From the NCBI GenBank assembly GCA_002338525.1, contig DDIM01000016.1, positions 60,113-124,112 on the forward strand: a DNA stretch of 64,000 nucleotides. Reading direction: 5' to 3'. Each line of letters starts with the position of its first letter. The first letter of the stretch is position 1. Shown one piece after another: positions 52,488 to 59,828 of this stretch. Source of the stretch: Micavibrio sp. UBA1850 (GTDB lineage: Bacteria; Pseudomonadota; Alphaproteobacteria; Micavibrionales; Micavibrionaceae). The translations under genes and the position numbers were made by a program. The notes under the pieces were generated by a model. That model was given only the letters and a program-made list of their open reading frames with translations. It ran no database searches and was not told where the DNA came from.

Positions 52488-53615
52488 TTATAGATGTTCT
52501 TTTATAAATTCAATGACATGATCGGCGCGTATGTTCCAGCTGTAATGATCTTGAATGTCTTTAAAACCCTCTTGTCCAAGCGCCTCACGATAACTTTGAG
52601 ATTTAGATAGATCACATAGCGCGTCCACCCATTGTGTCGGGTCTTGGGAAGAGACCATCAAACCATTTCGCCCTTTTTGAATGATTTCGTGTAACACGGG
52701 GATGTCAGAGCAAATAATAGGTTTACTTGCGGCCATATACTCAAACAATTTCATGGGCGAAATCCAGCGAGAAATATCTTCACCTGCCCCTATATGGATG
52801 CGTGGTTGGTAAGGCGCCAAAACAATATCAAACTTATCGAGGTAGGCGGCAATTTTTGAGTGAGGTTTTGAGCCATGAAGATACAAATTCTGAGGGATGC
52901 CTTTCGCCTCCCAGTCTTTCACCTCTTCGTTTGTTCCGCCTACGATATGAAAATCCATCTCTGGAACAAGGCGCGCAACATCTACGATGAGCTCCATGCC
53001 GCGGCCTTGGTGAAGTGATCCCGTATAGCCCACTTGCATGATGCCCTTACGGCCACACCATTTGGACTGCGGGATTTTTTGTGGGGCCTGTCTTGGAATA
53101 TCGGCGCCATCGTGGGCGACCAAAATGGGCTTTGTATAAAACGAAAAGTCATTTTTAAAATCTGCAGCAAGTGCCTTTGATATGACAACAACGCCTTTCA
53201 ATCTTTTAGATTTGAGAAGTGCGTTCCATATCCATTTTTGATATTGGCGAGCAGGAATTTGATGGGCTTCAAAAAATACAGGTCGTTTAAAGACGTAACA
53301 TAAAATCATAAGGCCAAGCGCATCTCGTCCATAATAAACATCGGGACGCTTGATGAGGCCAGCGTGGAAGAAGGTAAATAAAAGCCTCGTCGCTCCTGAG
53401 AGAAGAGGGATCTTTCCCAAAATGCTACGCTTGATTTTAAACGTGTCGTTCACACCATAGTATAGAAATGCATTTTTCAGCCATGACCCGCGTTTGCCGT
53501 ATAATGTTACGTGCGATTTCTTGTGGCGCGCAAGCGCTTGACACATCTTCATGACGTGAACAGCGTTGGCTTTTTTAGATGGGATGGTCGACCCTGAAAT
53601 ATATGCAATTTTCAT
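52488..53615 (-). CDS. Glycosyltransferase family 4
   Basis: Protein of 375 residues, two-domain GT-B fold. N-terminal KIAYISGSTIPSKKANAVHVMKMCQALARHKKSHVTLYG; C-terminal VGYTGSLHQGRGMELIVDVARLVPEMDFHIVGGTNEE, and the nucleotide-sugar site with EYMAASKPIICSDIPVLHEII near residue 290. It transfers a sugar from a nucleotide donor, most likely in surface polysaccharide synthesis, because the divergent neighbour is a flippase. Donor and acceptor are unknown. Confidence 0.88.
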   Translation of the reverse strand: MKIAYISGSTIPSKKANAVHVMKMCQALARHKKSHVTLYGKRGSWLKNAFLYYGVNDTFKIKRSILGKIPLLSGATRLLFTFFHAGLIKRPDVYYGRDALGLMILCYVFKRPVFFEAHQIPARQYQKWIWNALLKSKRLKGVVVISKALAADFKNDFSFYTKPILVAHDGADIPRQAPQKIPQSKWCGRKGIMQVGYTGSLHQGRGMELIVDVARLVPEMDFHIVGGTNEEVKDWEAKGIPQNLYLHGSKPHSKIAAYLDKFDIVLAPYQPRIHIGAGEDISRWISPMKLFEYMAASKPIICSDIPVLHEIIQKGRNGLMVSSQDPTQWVDALCDLSKSQSYREALGQEGFKDIQDHYSWNIRADHVIEFIKEHL

Positions 53616-53673
53616 GGGGAGTAGTTTAGCCGAACAAATATCTATTTTGTACGAAAATGACTATACTGCTCAC

Positions 53674-55023
53674 ATGATAAATTTAAACGCGCCTATTGGG
53701 TCTCTTGTAAATGGCTATATGAAAGCCGCAAAAATAAGTATGTTGTCAAAGTTCATGGCGATATTTGCAACCATGTCCGTACTTTGGTTTGGTGGACATA
53801 TGCTTCAAAAGGCTGATTTTGGGCTTTTTATGATTGCCTTGTCTTATGTCACATTAATTGGACTTTTAGTGTCTGGACCTTTTTGTAGTGTTATCCTCTA
53901 TCATGCCTCACGGTTAGAGGGTGAGGGCGGCGACCCCGCCCTAGGCAAAGCCATGACAGGGCGTGCGCTATCTTGGGTTATTTTTTATAGCTTGATACTC
54001 ATTGCCATTACATTATTTTGTGCGCCTCTCGTCAGCGGCTGGTTCCAAAGTGAAGGGCTTCAAGTGTGGTTGTATGCCCTGTCACCCATTATTATTTTAG
54101 AACCCATTCGCCGCGTACTTGCTGTATGGCATCGTGCCCGGCAAGAGGTGCAAATTTCAATCAGCTATAACGAAGTCTGGCCTAATATTTTAAAAATTTT
54201 AACGCTTTTATGCGCCTATATTATAATGCCGAACATGGAAGGCATTGTCTTTGCGATGCTGGTTTCATGGGGCGTGCCTATCGCCTTGATATTTATGAAA
54301 TCGCCAATATACCCAAATGTGGGAGAGCGCATGTTCACAACATGGGACATTAAATATGGCGCAAAAAATCTTTTAACTTATGGCCTTAATCAACAATCGC
54401 GAGGATTTGACCTTTTGCTTGTTGGGGCGTTATCAAGCGCCGTTTTAGCTGCCGACTATGCTATAGCTGCGCGCCTAGGCCGTTTTCTTCTGATCGGCAA
54501 GCAAGCATTGTCACAATTACTTGCGCCACGTCTGGGGGCTTTCTTCGGACAAAAAGATAAGTTCGCTGCCGCCGCAGAATTTAAAATCGTAAGAACTGTC
54601 GGGGCTGCTTTTGCTATTTTCGGTGCAATCGGTGTCTTGCTGTTTGGGGAGTGGGTTACAGGCTGGTTTTGTGACACCTGTTATAACGCATACCCGGTCC
54701 TGCTCATATTGTCTGCTGCCTTTATAATGAATACGGCGTTTGGCTCTGCTGAGGATTACATGACAATGGCAGGGCATGCAGGGTGGAATTTGGCGCTGAG
54801 CACTATTTCAACGGCCGTTATGATTATCTTATGTCTGATATTAATTCCAAAAATGGGCGGTGAGGGGGCAGGCCTTGCCGTTTTGTCTGCGTTTGTCGTG
54901 CGAGGTGTCAGTATGATTGTGGCGATACGAAAGCTTGATGGCATAGTATTGCTTACACCCCGACAACTGTCTGTAAGCAGTTTTGTTTCAGGGTTTCTAA
55001 TGATATACGGCCTTAGTCTTTAA
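53674..55023 (+). CDS. Polysaccharide flippase (Wzx/MATE-like)
   Basis: About 449 residues with some 12 to 14 membrane helices, of the polysaccharide biosynthesis (MOP exporter) superfamily. N-terminal helix SMLSKFMAIFATMSVLWFGGHMLQKADFGLF, later NLLTYGLNQQSRGFDLLLVGALSS and a C-terminal region ending GVSMIVAIRKLDG. It would flip lipid-linked glycan units. Start uncertain: ATG 53674 has no Shine-Dalgarno but a TATACT box 12 nt upstream; ATG 53614 overlaps the glycosyltransferase start. Confidence 0.8.
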   Translation: MINLNAPIGSLVNGYMKAAKISMLSKFMAIFATMSVLWFGGHMLQKADFGLFMIALSYVTLIGLLVSGPFCSVILYHASRLEGEGGDPALGKAMTGRALSWVIFYSLILIAITLFCAPLVSGWFQSEGLQVWLYALSPIIILEPIRRVLAVWHRARQEVQISISYNEVWPNILKILTLLCAYIIMPNMEGIVFAMLVSWGVPIALIFMKSPIYPNVGERMFTTWDIKYGAKNLLTYGLNQQSRGFDLLLVGALSSAVLAADYAIAARLGRFLLIGKQALSQLLAPRLGAFFGQKDKFAAAAEFKIVRTVGAAFAIFGAIGVLLFGEWVTGWFCDTCYNAYPVLLILSAAFIMNTAFGSAEDYMTMAGHAGWNLALSTISTAVMIILCLILIPKMGGEGAGLAVLSAFVVRGVSMIVAIRKLDGIVLLTPRQLSVSSFVSGFLMIYGLSL

Positions 55024-55060
55024 TTCTCGTCTTTAATCCTCAGCCCTTAATACTGAAAAT

Positions 55061-55093
55061 AAAAAACCGACACGTAGTTAAACGTATCGGTTT
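55061..55093 (-). terminator. Terminator of the rpsF-rpsR-rplI operon
   Basis: AAACCGA with ACGT (55064-55074) pairs with ACGT and TCGGTTT (55082-55093), with one C/A mismatch. On the minus strand six T residues follow. It lies just past the rplI stop at 55126 and does not have a T-tract for the plus-strand flippase. Confidence 0.85.
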
Positions 55094-55125
55094 GAATTAT
55101 TAAATATAAGTGGTCAAAGGGACGA

Positions 55126-55863
55126 TTAAGCCTCTTTTGCCTCTTCTGTAGCGTCTTCAGATTGTGCTTCAGCTTCTGCCTCGGCAGCGTCTTTTGCTGC
55201 TTTCTTTTCGGCTTTTTCCGCAGCTTTTGCTTCCGCTTCCGCATCAGCAGCAGCTTGTGCTTCGGCAGCTTCTTTTTCTGCTTCAAGAGCTGTCTCTTCT
55301 AGGAATTCAGACTTTGTTTCTTCTGTGTCATTTGCCGCAGTTGGTGTTGTGTCCTCATCATCTGAACCAGCCAATAGAGCTTTACCAGTTTTTTCTTGGA
55401 TGTCAGCTTCTTCCTGTGAACGAGCAATGTTCAATGTAACAGAAACTTTTACTTCAGGGTGAAGTACGATTTCTATTGGGAAAAGACCAATCATCTTAAG
55501 ATTTTGGTTTAAGTTGACCTGTGATTTTTCAACAGAGTAACCACTTTCAGTTACACCATCTGCAATATCACGTGCGGCAACTGAACCGTAAAGTTGACCT
55601 GATTCCGATGCGTTTCGTATGATAGTGACTTTTACGTCATTCATTTTCTTAGCAACAGCTTCAGCTTCTTTTTTACGCTCCAAGTTTTCAGCTTCAAAAG
55701 TTTTCTTCTGTGACTCAAAATAAGCAATGTTATCTTTTGTCGCGCGAAGAGCTTTGCCTTGTGGAAGTAGGAAGTTACGTGCAAAACCAGGCTTAACAGA
55801 GACAACGTCACCCATTTGACCTAGATTTTCAACGCGTTCCAACAAAATTATTTGTGTAGACAT
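55126..55863 (-). CDS. rplI: 50S ribosomal protein L9 with long C-terminal extension
   Basis: Protein of 245 residues; the ribosomal L9 domain pair covers about 1-150 (MSTQIILLERVENLGQMGDVVSVKPGFARNFLLPQGKA and a later KVSVTLNIARS). The extra tail (about 155-245) is Ala/Glu/Lys-rich, apparently helical and highly charged. It is much longer than the E. coli protein (149) and longer than the tail I expect in alphaproteobacteria. Last gene of the operon, terminator downstream. Confidence 0.95.
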   Translation of the reverse strand: MSTQIILLERVENLGQMGDVVSVKPGFARNFLLPQGKALRATKDNIAYFESQKKTFEAENLERKKEAEAVAKKMNDVKVTIIRNASESGQLYGSVAARDIADGVTESGYSVEKSQVNLNQNLKMIGLFPIEIVLHPEVKVSVTLNIARSQEEADIQEKTGKALLAGSDDEDTTPTAANDTEETKSEFLEETALEAEKEAAEAQAAADAEAEAKAAEKAEKKAAKDAAEAEAEAQSEDATEEAKEA

Positions 55864-55892
55864 AGTATTTATCCTTTCTTTCTCACTAACGA

Positions 55893-56147
55893 TCAGCGCT
55901 TAGACTGATATTCGCTCTCAACCTGTAGGTAAGGAAGAAGGGCCATGTAACGCGCGCGTTTAATTGCTTTTGAAAGCTCACGCTGTTTCTTTTGTGAAAC
56001 ATACGTAATGCGGCTTGGCATAATCTTCCCACGCTCAGAAATGTGGCGGCGTAGTGTGTTAATATCTTTCCAGTCAATCGGTGCAGCGTCTGGCGCACTG
56101 AATGAACAAGTTTTACGACGTTTGTTAAATGCAGGTTTATCAGCCAT
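55893..56147 (-). CDS. rpsR: 30S ribosomal protein S18
   Basis: Protein of 84 residues; conserved IDWKDINTLRRHISERGKIMPSRITYVSQKKQRELSKAIKRARYMALLPY. It binds with S6 to the platform of the small subunit. The start overlaps the rpsF stop by one base. The upstream part (FNKRRKTCSFSAPDAAP) carries a single cysteine, as in many S18 proteins. Confidence 0.97.
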   Translation of the reverse strand: MADKPAFNKRRKTCSFSAPDAAPIDWKDINTLRRHISERGKIMPSRITYVSQKKQRELSKAIKRARYMALLPYLQVESEYQSKR

Positions 56148-56530
56148 TATGCAGCCTCTCTTTTTCTATCTGTGCGTTCTGAACGCTCTTCATCTTTTTT
56201 CATGATTGCTGAAGGCTCAGTTGTTGCTTCTTCAAGTTTAATGCTCATGTAACGCATTACATCTTCATCAAGACGCATAACACGCTCTGCTTCAATAAGA
56301 GCAGCACCAGTTGTTTCGCTTTCAATTAAAACGTAATGAGCTTTTTTACTTTTGTTGATTTTGTATGCAAGAGTTCTAACGCCCCAATTTTCGGTCTTTA
56401 GAATTTTGCCTTCAGTGTTCTGGCCTTCTGTACCAGTTTCTAGGATCTTGCTAATTTTAGCAGTCAATTCTTCTACTTGTTTCGTAGAAAGCTCTGACCG
56501 TGCAAGAAACACAGTTTCATATATTGCCAT
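56147..56530 (-). CDS. rpsF: 30S ribosomal protein S6
   Basis: About 127 residues from ATG 56530; GAGGAGA is the ribosome site. The frame runs to 56626 but the earlier ATGs lie in the leader and lack a site. S6 core: YETVFLARSELSTKQVEELTAKISKIL, WGVRTLAYKINKSKKAHYVLIESE and RLDEDVMRYMSIKLEE. A charged tail (KDEERSERTDRKREAA) follows. The leader forms a structured element at 56542-56570. Confidence 0.96.
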   Translation of the reverse strand: MAIYETVFLARSELSTKQVEELTAKISKILETGTEGQNTEGKILKTENWGVRTLAYKINKSKKAHYVLIESETTGAALIEAERVMRLDEDVMRYMSIKLEEATTEPSAIMKKDEERSERTDRKREAA

Positions 56531-56541
56531 CAATGTCTCCT

Positions 56542-56570
56542 CTTGGTTAACGGCTTCAAGTAAGCCCAAG
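56542..56570 (-). promoter_or_regulatory. Possible S6:S18-binding leader of the rpsF operon
   Basis: Read on the minus strand, CTTG pairs with CAAG outside GGCTT/AAGCC around an ACTTG loop. A six-base bulge (GTTAAC) on the 3' side follows AAGCC, so CCG sits at the bulge. It ends directly before the GAGGAGA ribosome site. The shape resembles the S6:S18-binding leader known in other bacteria. Confidence 0.5.
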
Positions 56571-56633
56571 CCCATAAAATAATTTAAGAGCGAGGTTATG
56601 GCGTTGTTATAAGGATTCTGCGGCAATAAGCAA

Positions 56634-56670
56634 GTAAAAAATAACCCCCTCAGTCTTCGGCGTGAGGGGG
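56634..56670 (-). terminator. Terminator after the small orphan gene
   Basis: CCCCCTCA (56645-56652) pairs perfectly with TGAGGGGG (56663-56670) around a loop that contains a C-TTCG-G tetraloop. On the minus strand a T-rich run (TTATTTTTTA) follows. It serves the gene ending at 56712. Confidence 0.8.
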
Positions 56671-56711
56671 ATAAAACTATGCATGATTAGGAATGCGCCT
56701 GTTTTAGCAGT

Positions 56712-57023
56712 TTAATGCTTTAACAGGCCGTTTTGGTTTGTGTTTGCGCTATTTGATATATAGCCAGCCATGAAGTGGGACCAATCCCCATTTGGGTCCT
56801 TCTTTGCATGTTGGCGCGCAGCCTTCCGAAGTAAATATTCCAATCGACTTGCCGAAAGATTTGGGTCTCCAAGTAAACTTCTAAAGCGATTCAGCGCGGT
56901 ATGACACGCATACCCTGCATAATCGGTATTAGGTTGACCTGTAGAGTCACACACCATTGAATAAACGGCGCTTGCCTCTTCTAAGACAGTTTGGATATTT
57001 CTTTGTATAATAGTACAACTCAT
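56712..57023 (-). CDS. Small protein of unknown function
   Basis: About 103 residues from ATG 57023 with AAGGAGA seven nt upstream; a longer frame to 57116 has no ribosome site. The sequence is soluble and helical, with two cysteines in the first half (MVCDSTG and GYACHTALNRFRSLLGD) and a basic end (RLEYLLRKAARQHAKKDP). Upstream on the minus strand lies a TATAAT box (57102-57107) and a hairpin (TCGCTT/AAGCGA, 57069-57086) in the leader. No family known to me. Confidence 0.6.
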   Translation of the reverse strand: MSCTIIQRNIQTVLEEASAVYSMVCDSTGQPNTDYAGYACHTALNRFRSLLGDPNLSASRLEYLLRKAARQHAKKDPNGDWSHFMAGYISNSANTNQNGLLKH

Positions 57024-57387
57024 AGCGTTCTCCTTTGTTAAACGGTTAAAGTGGCACCCTCTAAAGTGTCGCTTGCCGCAAAGCGAACGCAAAAAATTCA
57101 TATTATATCCGCACAAAGGGCGAGTGACTGTACACCGCTCTGAGCCTTCGTTTGCATCAATAATGCGAATAAAATAACAGTAGCATATAAGTACAAAAAT
57201 TCAAGATTTATTCTTAAAATTGAAATAATCATGCGCATGTATTTTTAAACGAATATTAAGCCTTTCCGGGCGCGGACAAAAAGTCATGATGTAAAACCCG
57301 TATTTGTTCGTTGACTTTGAAAGTGATATCCACTTTATTGAGCGCACAAGGCTATATAAAATTATTTATTTTTAAGAGGTTTTCATA
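57024..57387. promoter_or_regulatory. Divergent intergenic region before fabD
   Basis: No gene seen. On the minus strand: TATAAT (57102-57107) and a 6-bp hairpin (57069-57086) upstream of the small orphan gene. On the plus strand: TTGACT (57311-57316), 17 bp, TTTATT (57334-57339), then AAGAGG about 10 nt before the fabD start at 57388. The rest is AT-rich with no clear repeat. Confidence 0.5.
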
Positions 57388-58344
57388 ATGCGTGCTTTTG
57401 TTTTTCCTGGTCAAGGATCTCAATATATTGGAATGGGAAAAGAGTTGGCTGAGACTTTCTCTGACGCCAAAGAGGTGTTTCAAGAGGTTGACGAAGCACT
57501 TAAACAAGATTTGTTTAAATTGATGACGCAAGGTGACGAGGCCGACTTAAATCTCACAGAAAACACACAACCAGCCTTAATGGCTGTATCTGTCGCTGTT
57601 GCCCGTGTTTTAAGAAAGCAGTCAGGAAAAAATACGGATGAGCTTTGCAGTTTTGTTGCGGGTCACTCATTAGGGGAATACTCGGCTTTGACTGCAGCGG
57701 GCGCAATTGATATTGCAATGACGGCTAAATTGTTAAAACTTAGAGGCCAAGCAATGCAACGCGCTGTTCCTGTAGGCGTTGGCTCAATGGCTGCAATCCT
57801 CGGGCTAGACCTTGAAGATGTTCAAAAGATTGCACGCGCGGCAACAGAAAAGGCGGGCGGTGAGTATTCCTGCCAGTCAGCAAACGATAACTCTGTTGGT
57901 CAAGTCGTTGTTAGCGGTCACAAAGAAGCCGTTGCCATCGCCATTGAATTGGCAACAGAGCAGGGCGCACGCAAGGCCGTTGAGCTTCCTGTAAGCGCAC
58001 CGTTCCATTGTTCATTAATGGCACCGGCTGCCCAAGAAATGTCACGCGCTCTCGCTGATACCGATATTCGACCACCTTATGTGCCGGTCATTCCGAACGT
58101 AATTGCACAAGCCACAAGCGAGCCTTCTGACATCCGTCGACTTTTGATCGATCAAATCACAGGAACAGTGCGTTGGAGAGAATCTGTGCTTTGGATGAAA
58201 GAACAAGGCGTAACAGAAATGGTGGAGTTGGGAGCTGGAAAAGTACTTTCTGGTCTTGCGCGCCGTATCGACAAAAGTATTGCGTGTGAAAGCATTGAAA
58301 AACCAGAGCAAATTGATGCTTATATCGAAAAGATTTCAAATTAA
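57388..58344 (+). CDS. fabD: ACP S-malonyltransferase
   Basis: Protein of 318 residues that moves malonyl from CoA to acyl carrier protein for fatty acid synthesis. N-terminal FPGQGSQYIGMGKEL; nucleophile Ser94 in GHSLGEYSAL; catalytic His in SAPFHCSLM near residue 206; later IPNV near 235. AAGAGG precedes the start. No other fab genes follow in the window, so this is a lone fabD. Confidence 0.95.
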   Translation: MRAFVFPGQGSQYIGMGKELAETFSDAKEVFQEVDEALKQDLFKLMTQGDEADLNLTENTQPALMAVSVAVARVLRKQSGKNTDELCSFVAGHSLGEYSALTAAGAIDIAMTAKLLKLRGQAMQRAVPVGVGSMAAILGLDLEDVQKIARAATEKAGGEYSCQSANDNSVGQVVVSGHKEAVAIAIELATEQGARKAVELPVSAPFHCSLMAPAAQEMSRALADTDIRPPYVPVIPNVIAQATSEPSDIRRLLIDQITGTVRWRESVLWMKEQGVTEMVELGAGKVLSGLARRIDKSIACESIEKPEQIDAYIEKISN

Positions 58345-58438
58345 AAAAGTGTGACGACGTCGCGTTTTCCTGAGGGTAACAGTTTGCCGTGTGCAAAATG
58401 TCTTTATCTTTACGGTTTATGCGCGTATAAGCATTTTT

Positions 58439-59764
58439 ATGAATTTTAAAGACTTAGGACTATCTGAAGAAACTCTCAAAGCCATTGATGAAAAGGGCTA
58501 TACAGAGGCTACGCCGATTCAAGAACAGGCGATTCCACAAATCTTGATGACAAAAGACATTATTGGTCTTGCGCAGACGGGAACAGGTAAAACGGCAAGT
58601 TTTACGCTGCCTATGATTGAGATTTTGGCCACAGGCCGTGCCCGCATGAGAATGCCTCGGTCTTTGGTTCTAGCGCCTACGAGAGAGTTAGCCGCACAAG
58701 TTGCTGAAAACTTTAACGACTATGGGAAGTATCATAATCTAAGTATGGCATTGCTTGTTGGTGGATCATCAATGCAAGAGCAAATCAAAAAACTCGAAAA
58801 AGGCGTTGATGTGTTGATCGCAACACCGGGACGTTTGCTTGATTTGTTCGAGCGCGGCCAAATCCTGCTGAGTGATATTAAGGTCCTCGTAATTGACGAG
58901 GCGGACAGAATGCTTGATATGGGTTTCATTCCTGATATTGAAAGCATCATGAAAAAATTACCTGTTATGCGCCAAACATTACTTTTTTCTGCGACTATGC
59001 CAGATGAAGTGAAGCGCCTATCAGAAACGTTTTTGAGTAATCCAAAACAAATTACGGTAACGGCCGCCGCATCGCCTGCAAAAACTGTAACGCAAAAACT
59101 TGTTTCTTTGAAAAGTTGGAAGCAAAAAGAAAAAGTGCTGATACAGTTGTTGGAAACAACAGATGTGACGAATGCGTTTGTTTTTTGTAACCGTAAAAAA
59201 GACGTTGATCAATTAACACAAGTGTTAAAAAGAAAAGGTTTTTCTGCAGCAGGCCTTCATGGCGATATGACACAACCTGTTCGAACAGCAACACTTGAGA
59301 AGTTTAAAACAGACGAGCTAAGATTGCTTATATGTTCGGATGTTGCGGGTCGGGGTATTGATATTAAAGATGTATCACATGTATTTAACTATGATGTTCC
59401 CATGCATGCGGATGACTATGTGCACCGTATAGGTCGTACGGGTCGCGCCGGTGCCAAGGGTGAGGCATGGATGCTGTCTACTGACAGCGATGAAAAGTTT
59501 CTGGACGCAATTTATGAAAAAATTGATATGAAGATTCCAGTTCATCACATTGACGGTGACAAATCGAAGGCATCAGAGACAACTGACAAGCAAAGTAAGC
59601 CAAAAGCCAATCGCTCGCCTAAGGGCGGAAAAGCTCGTGCCAAGTATACGCCAAACGGTGAAGAAAACGCATCAAATACATCAACTAAGAAACATCACAA
59701 TGATGATAATTCAAAATGTGTAGGTTTTGGTGGAGAAGATGATATTCCTGCGTTTTTAAGGTAA
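58439..59764 (+). CDS. DEAD-box RNA helicase (RhlE-like)
   Basis: About 441 residues. Motifs in order: Q motif (ATPIQEQAIPQIL), motif I AQTGTGKT (about 45), PTRELAAQ, DEADRMLDMGF, SAT, and the C-terminal HRIGRTGRAG near residue 323. A Lys/Ser/Asn-rich tail (about 375-441) follows. It unwinds RNA and may help ribosome assembly. ATG 58439 is preferred over GTG 58391; it lacks a ribosome site but has a TATAAG box 13 nt upstream. Confidence 0.92.
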   Translation: MNFKDLGLSEETLKAIDEKGYTEATPIQEQAIPQILMTKDIIGLAQTGTGKTASFTLPMIEILATGRARMRMPRSLVLAPTRELAAQVAENFNDYGKYHNLSMALLVGGSSMQEQIKKLEKGVDVLIATPGRLLDLFERGQILLSDIKVLVIDEADRMLDMGFIPDIESIMKKLPVMRQTLLFSATMPDEVKRLSETFLSNPKQITVTAAASPAKTVTQKLVSLKSWKQKEKVLIQLLETTDVTNAFVFCNRKKDVDQLTQVLKRKGFSAAGLHGDMTQPVRTATLEKFKTDELRLLICSDVAGRGIDIKDVSHVFNYDVPMHADDYVHRIGRTGRAGAKGEAWMLSTDSDEKFLDAIYEKIDMKIPVHHIDGDKSKASETTDKQSKPKANRSPKGGKARAKYTPNGEENASNTSTKKHHNDDNSKCVGFGGEDDIPAFLR

Positions 59765-59828
59765 GCCGTGGCTTGACTTTGCGACTCCCATGGCGGAGAA
59801 TGTAGCCAACTTATCAATAGGCTTACGG

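Noticed and set aside
55047..55286. Minus-strand frame rich in Lys and Gln inside the rplI tail
   Set aside because: It is an alternative frame of the Ala/Glu-rich rplI tail.
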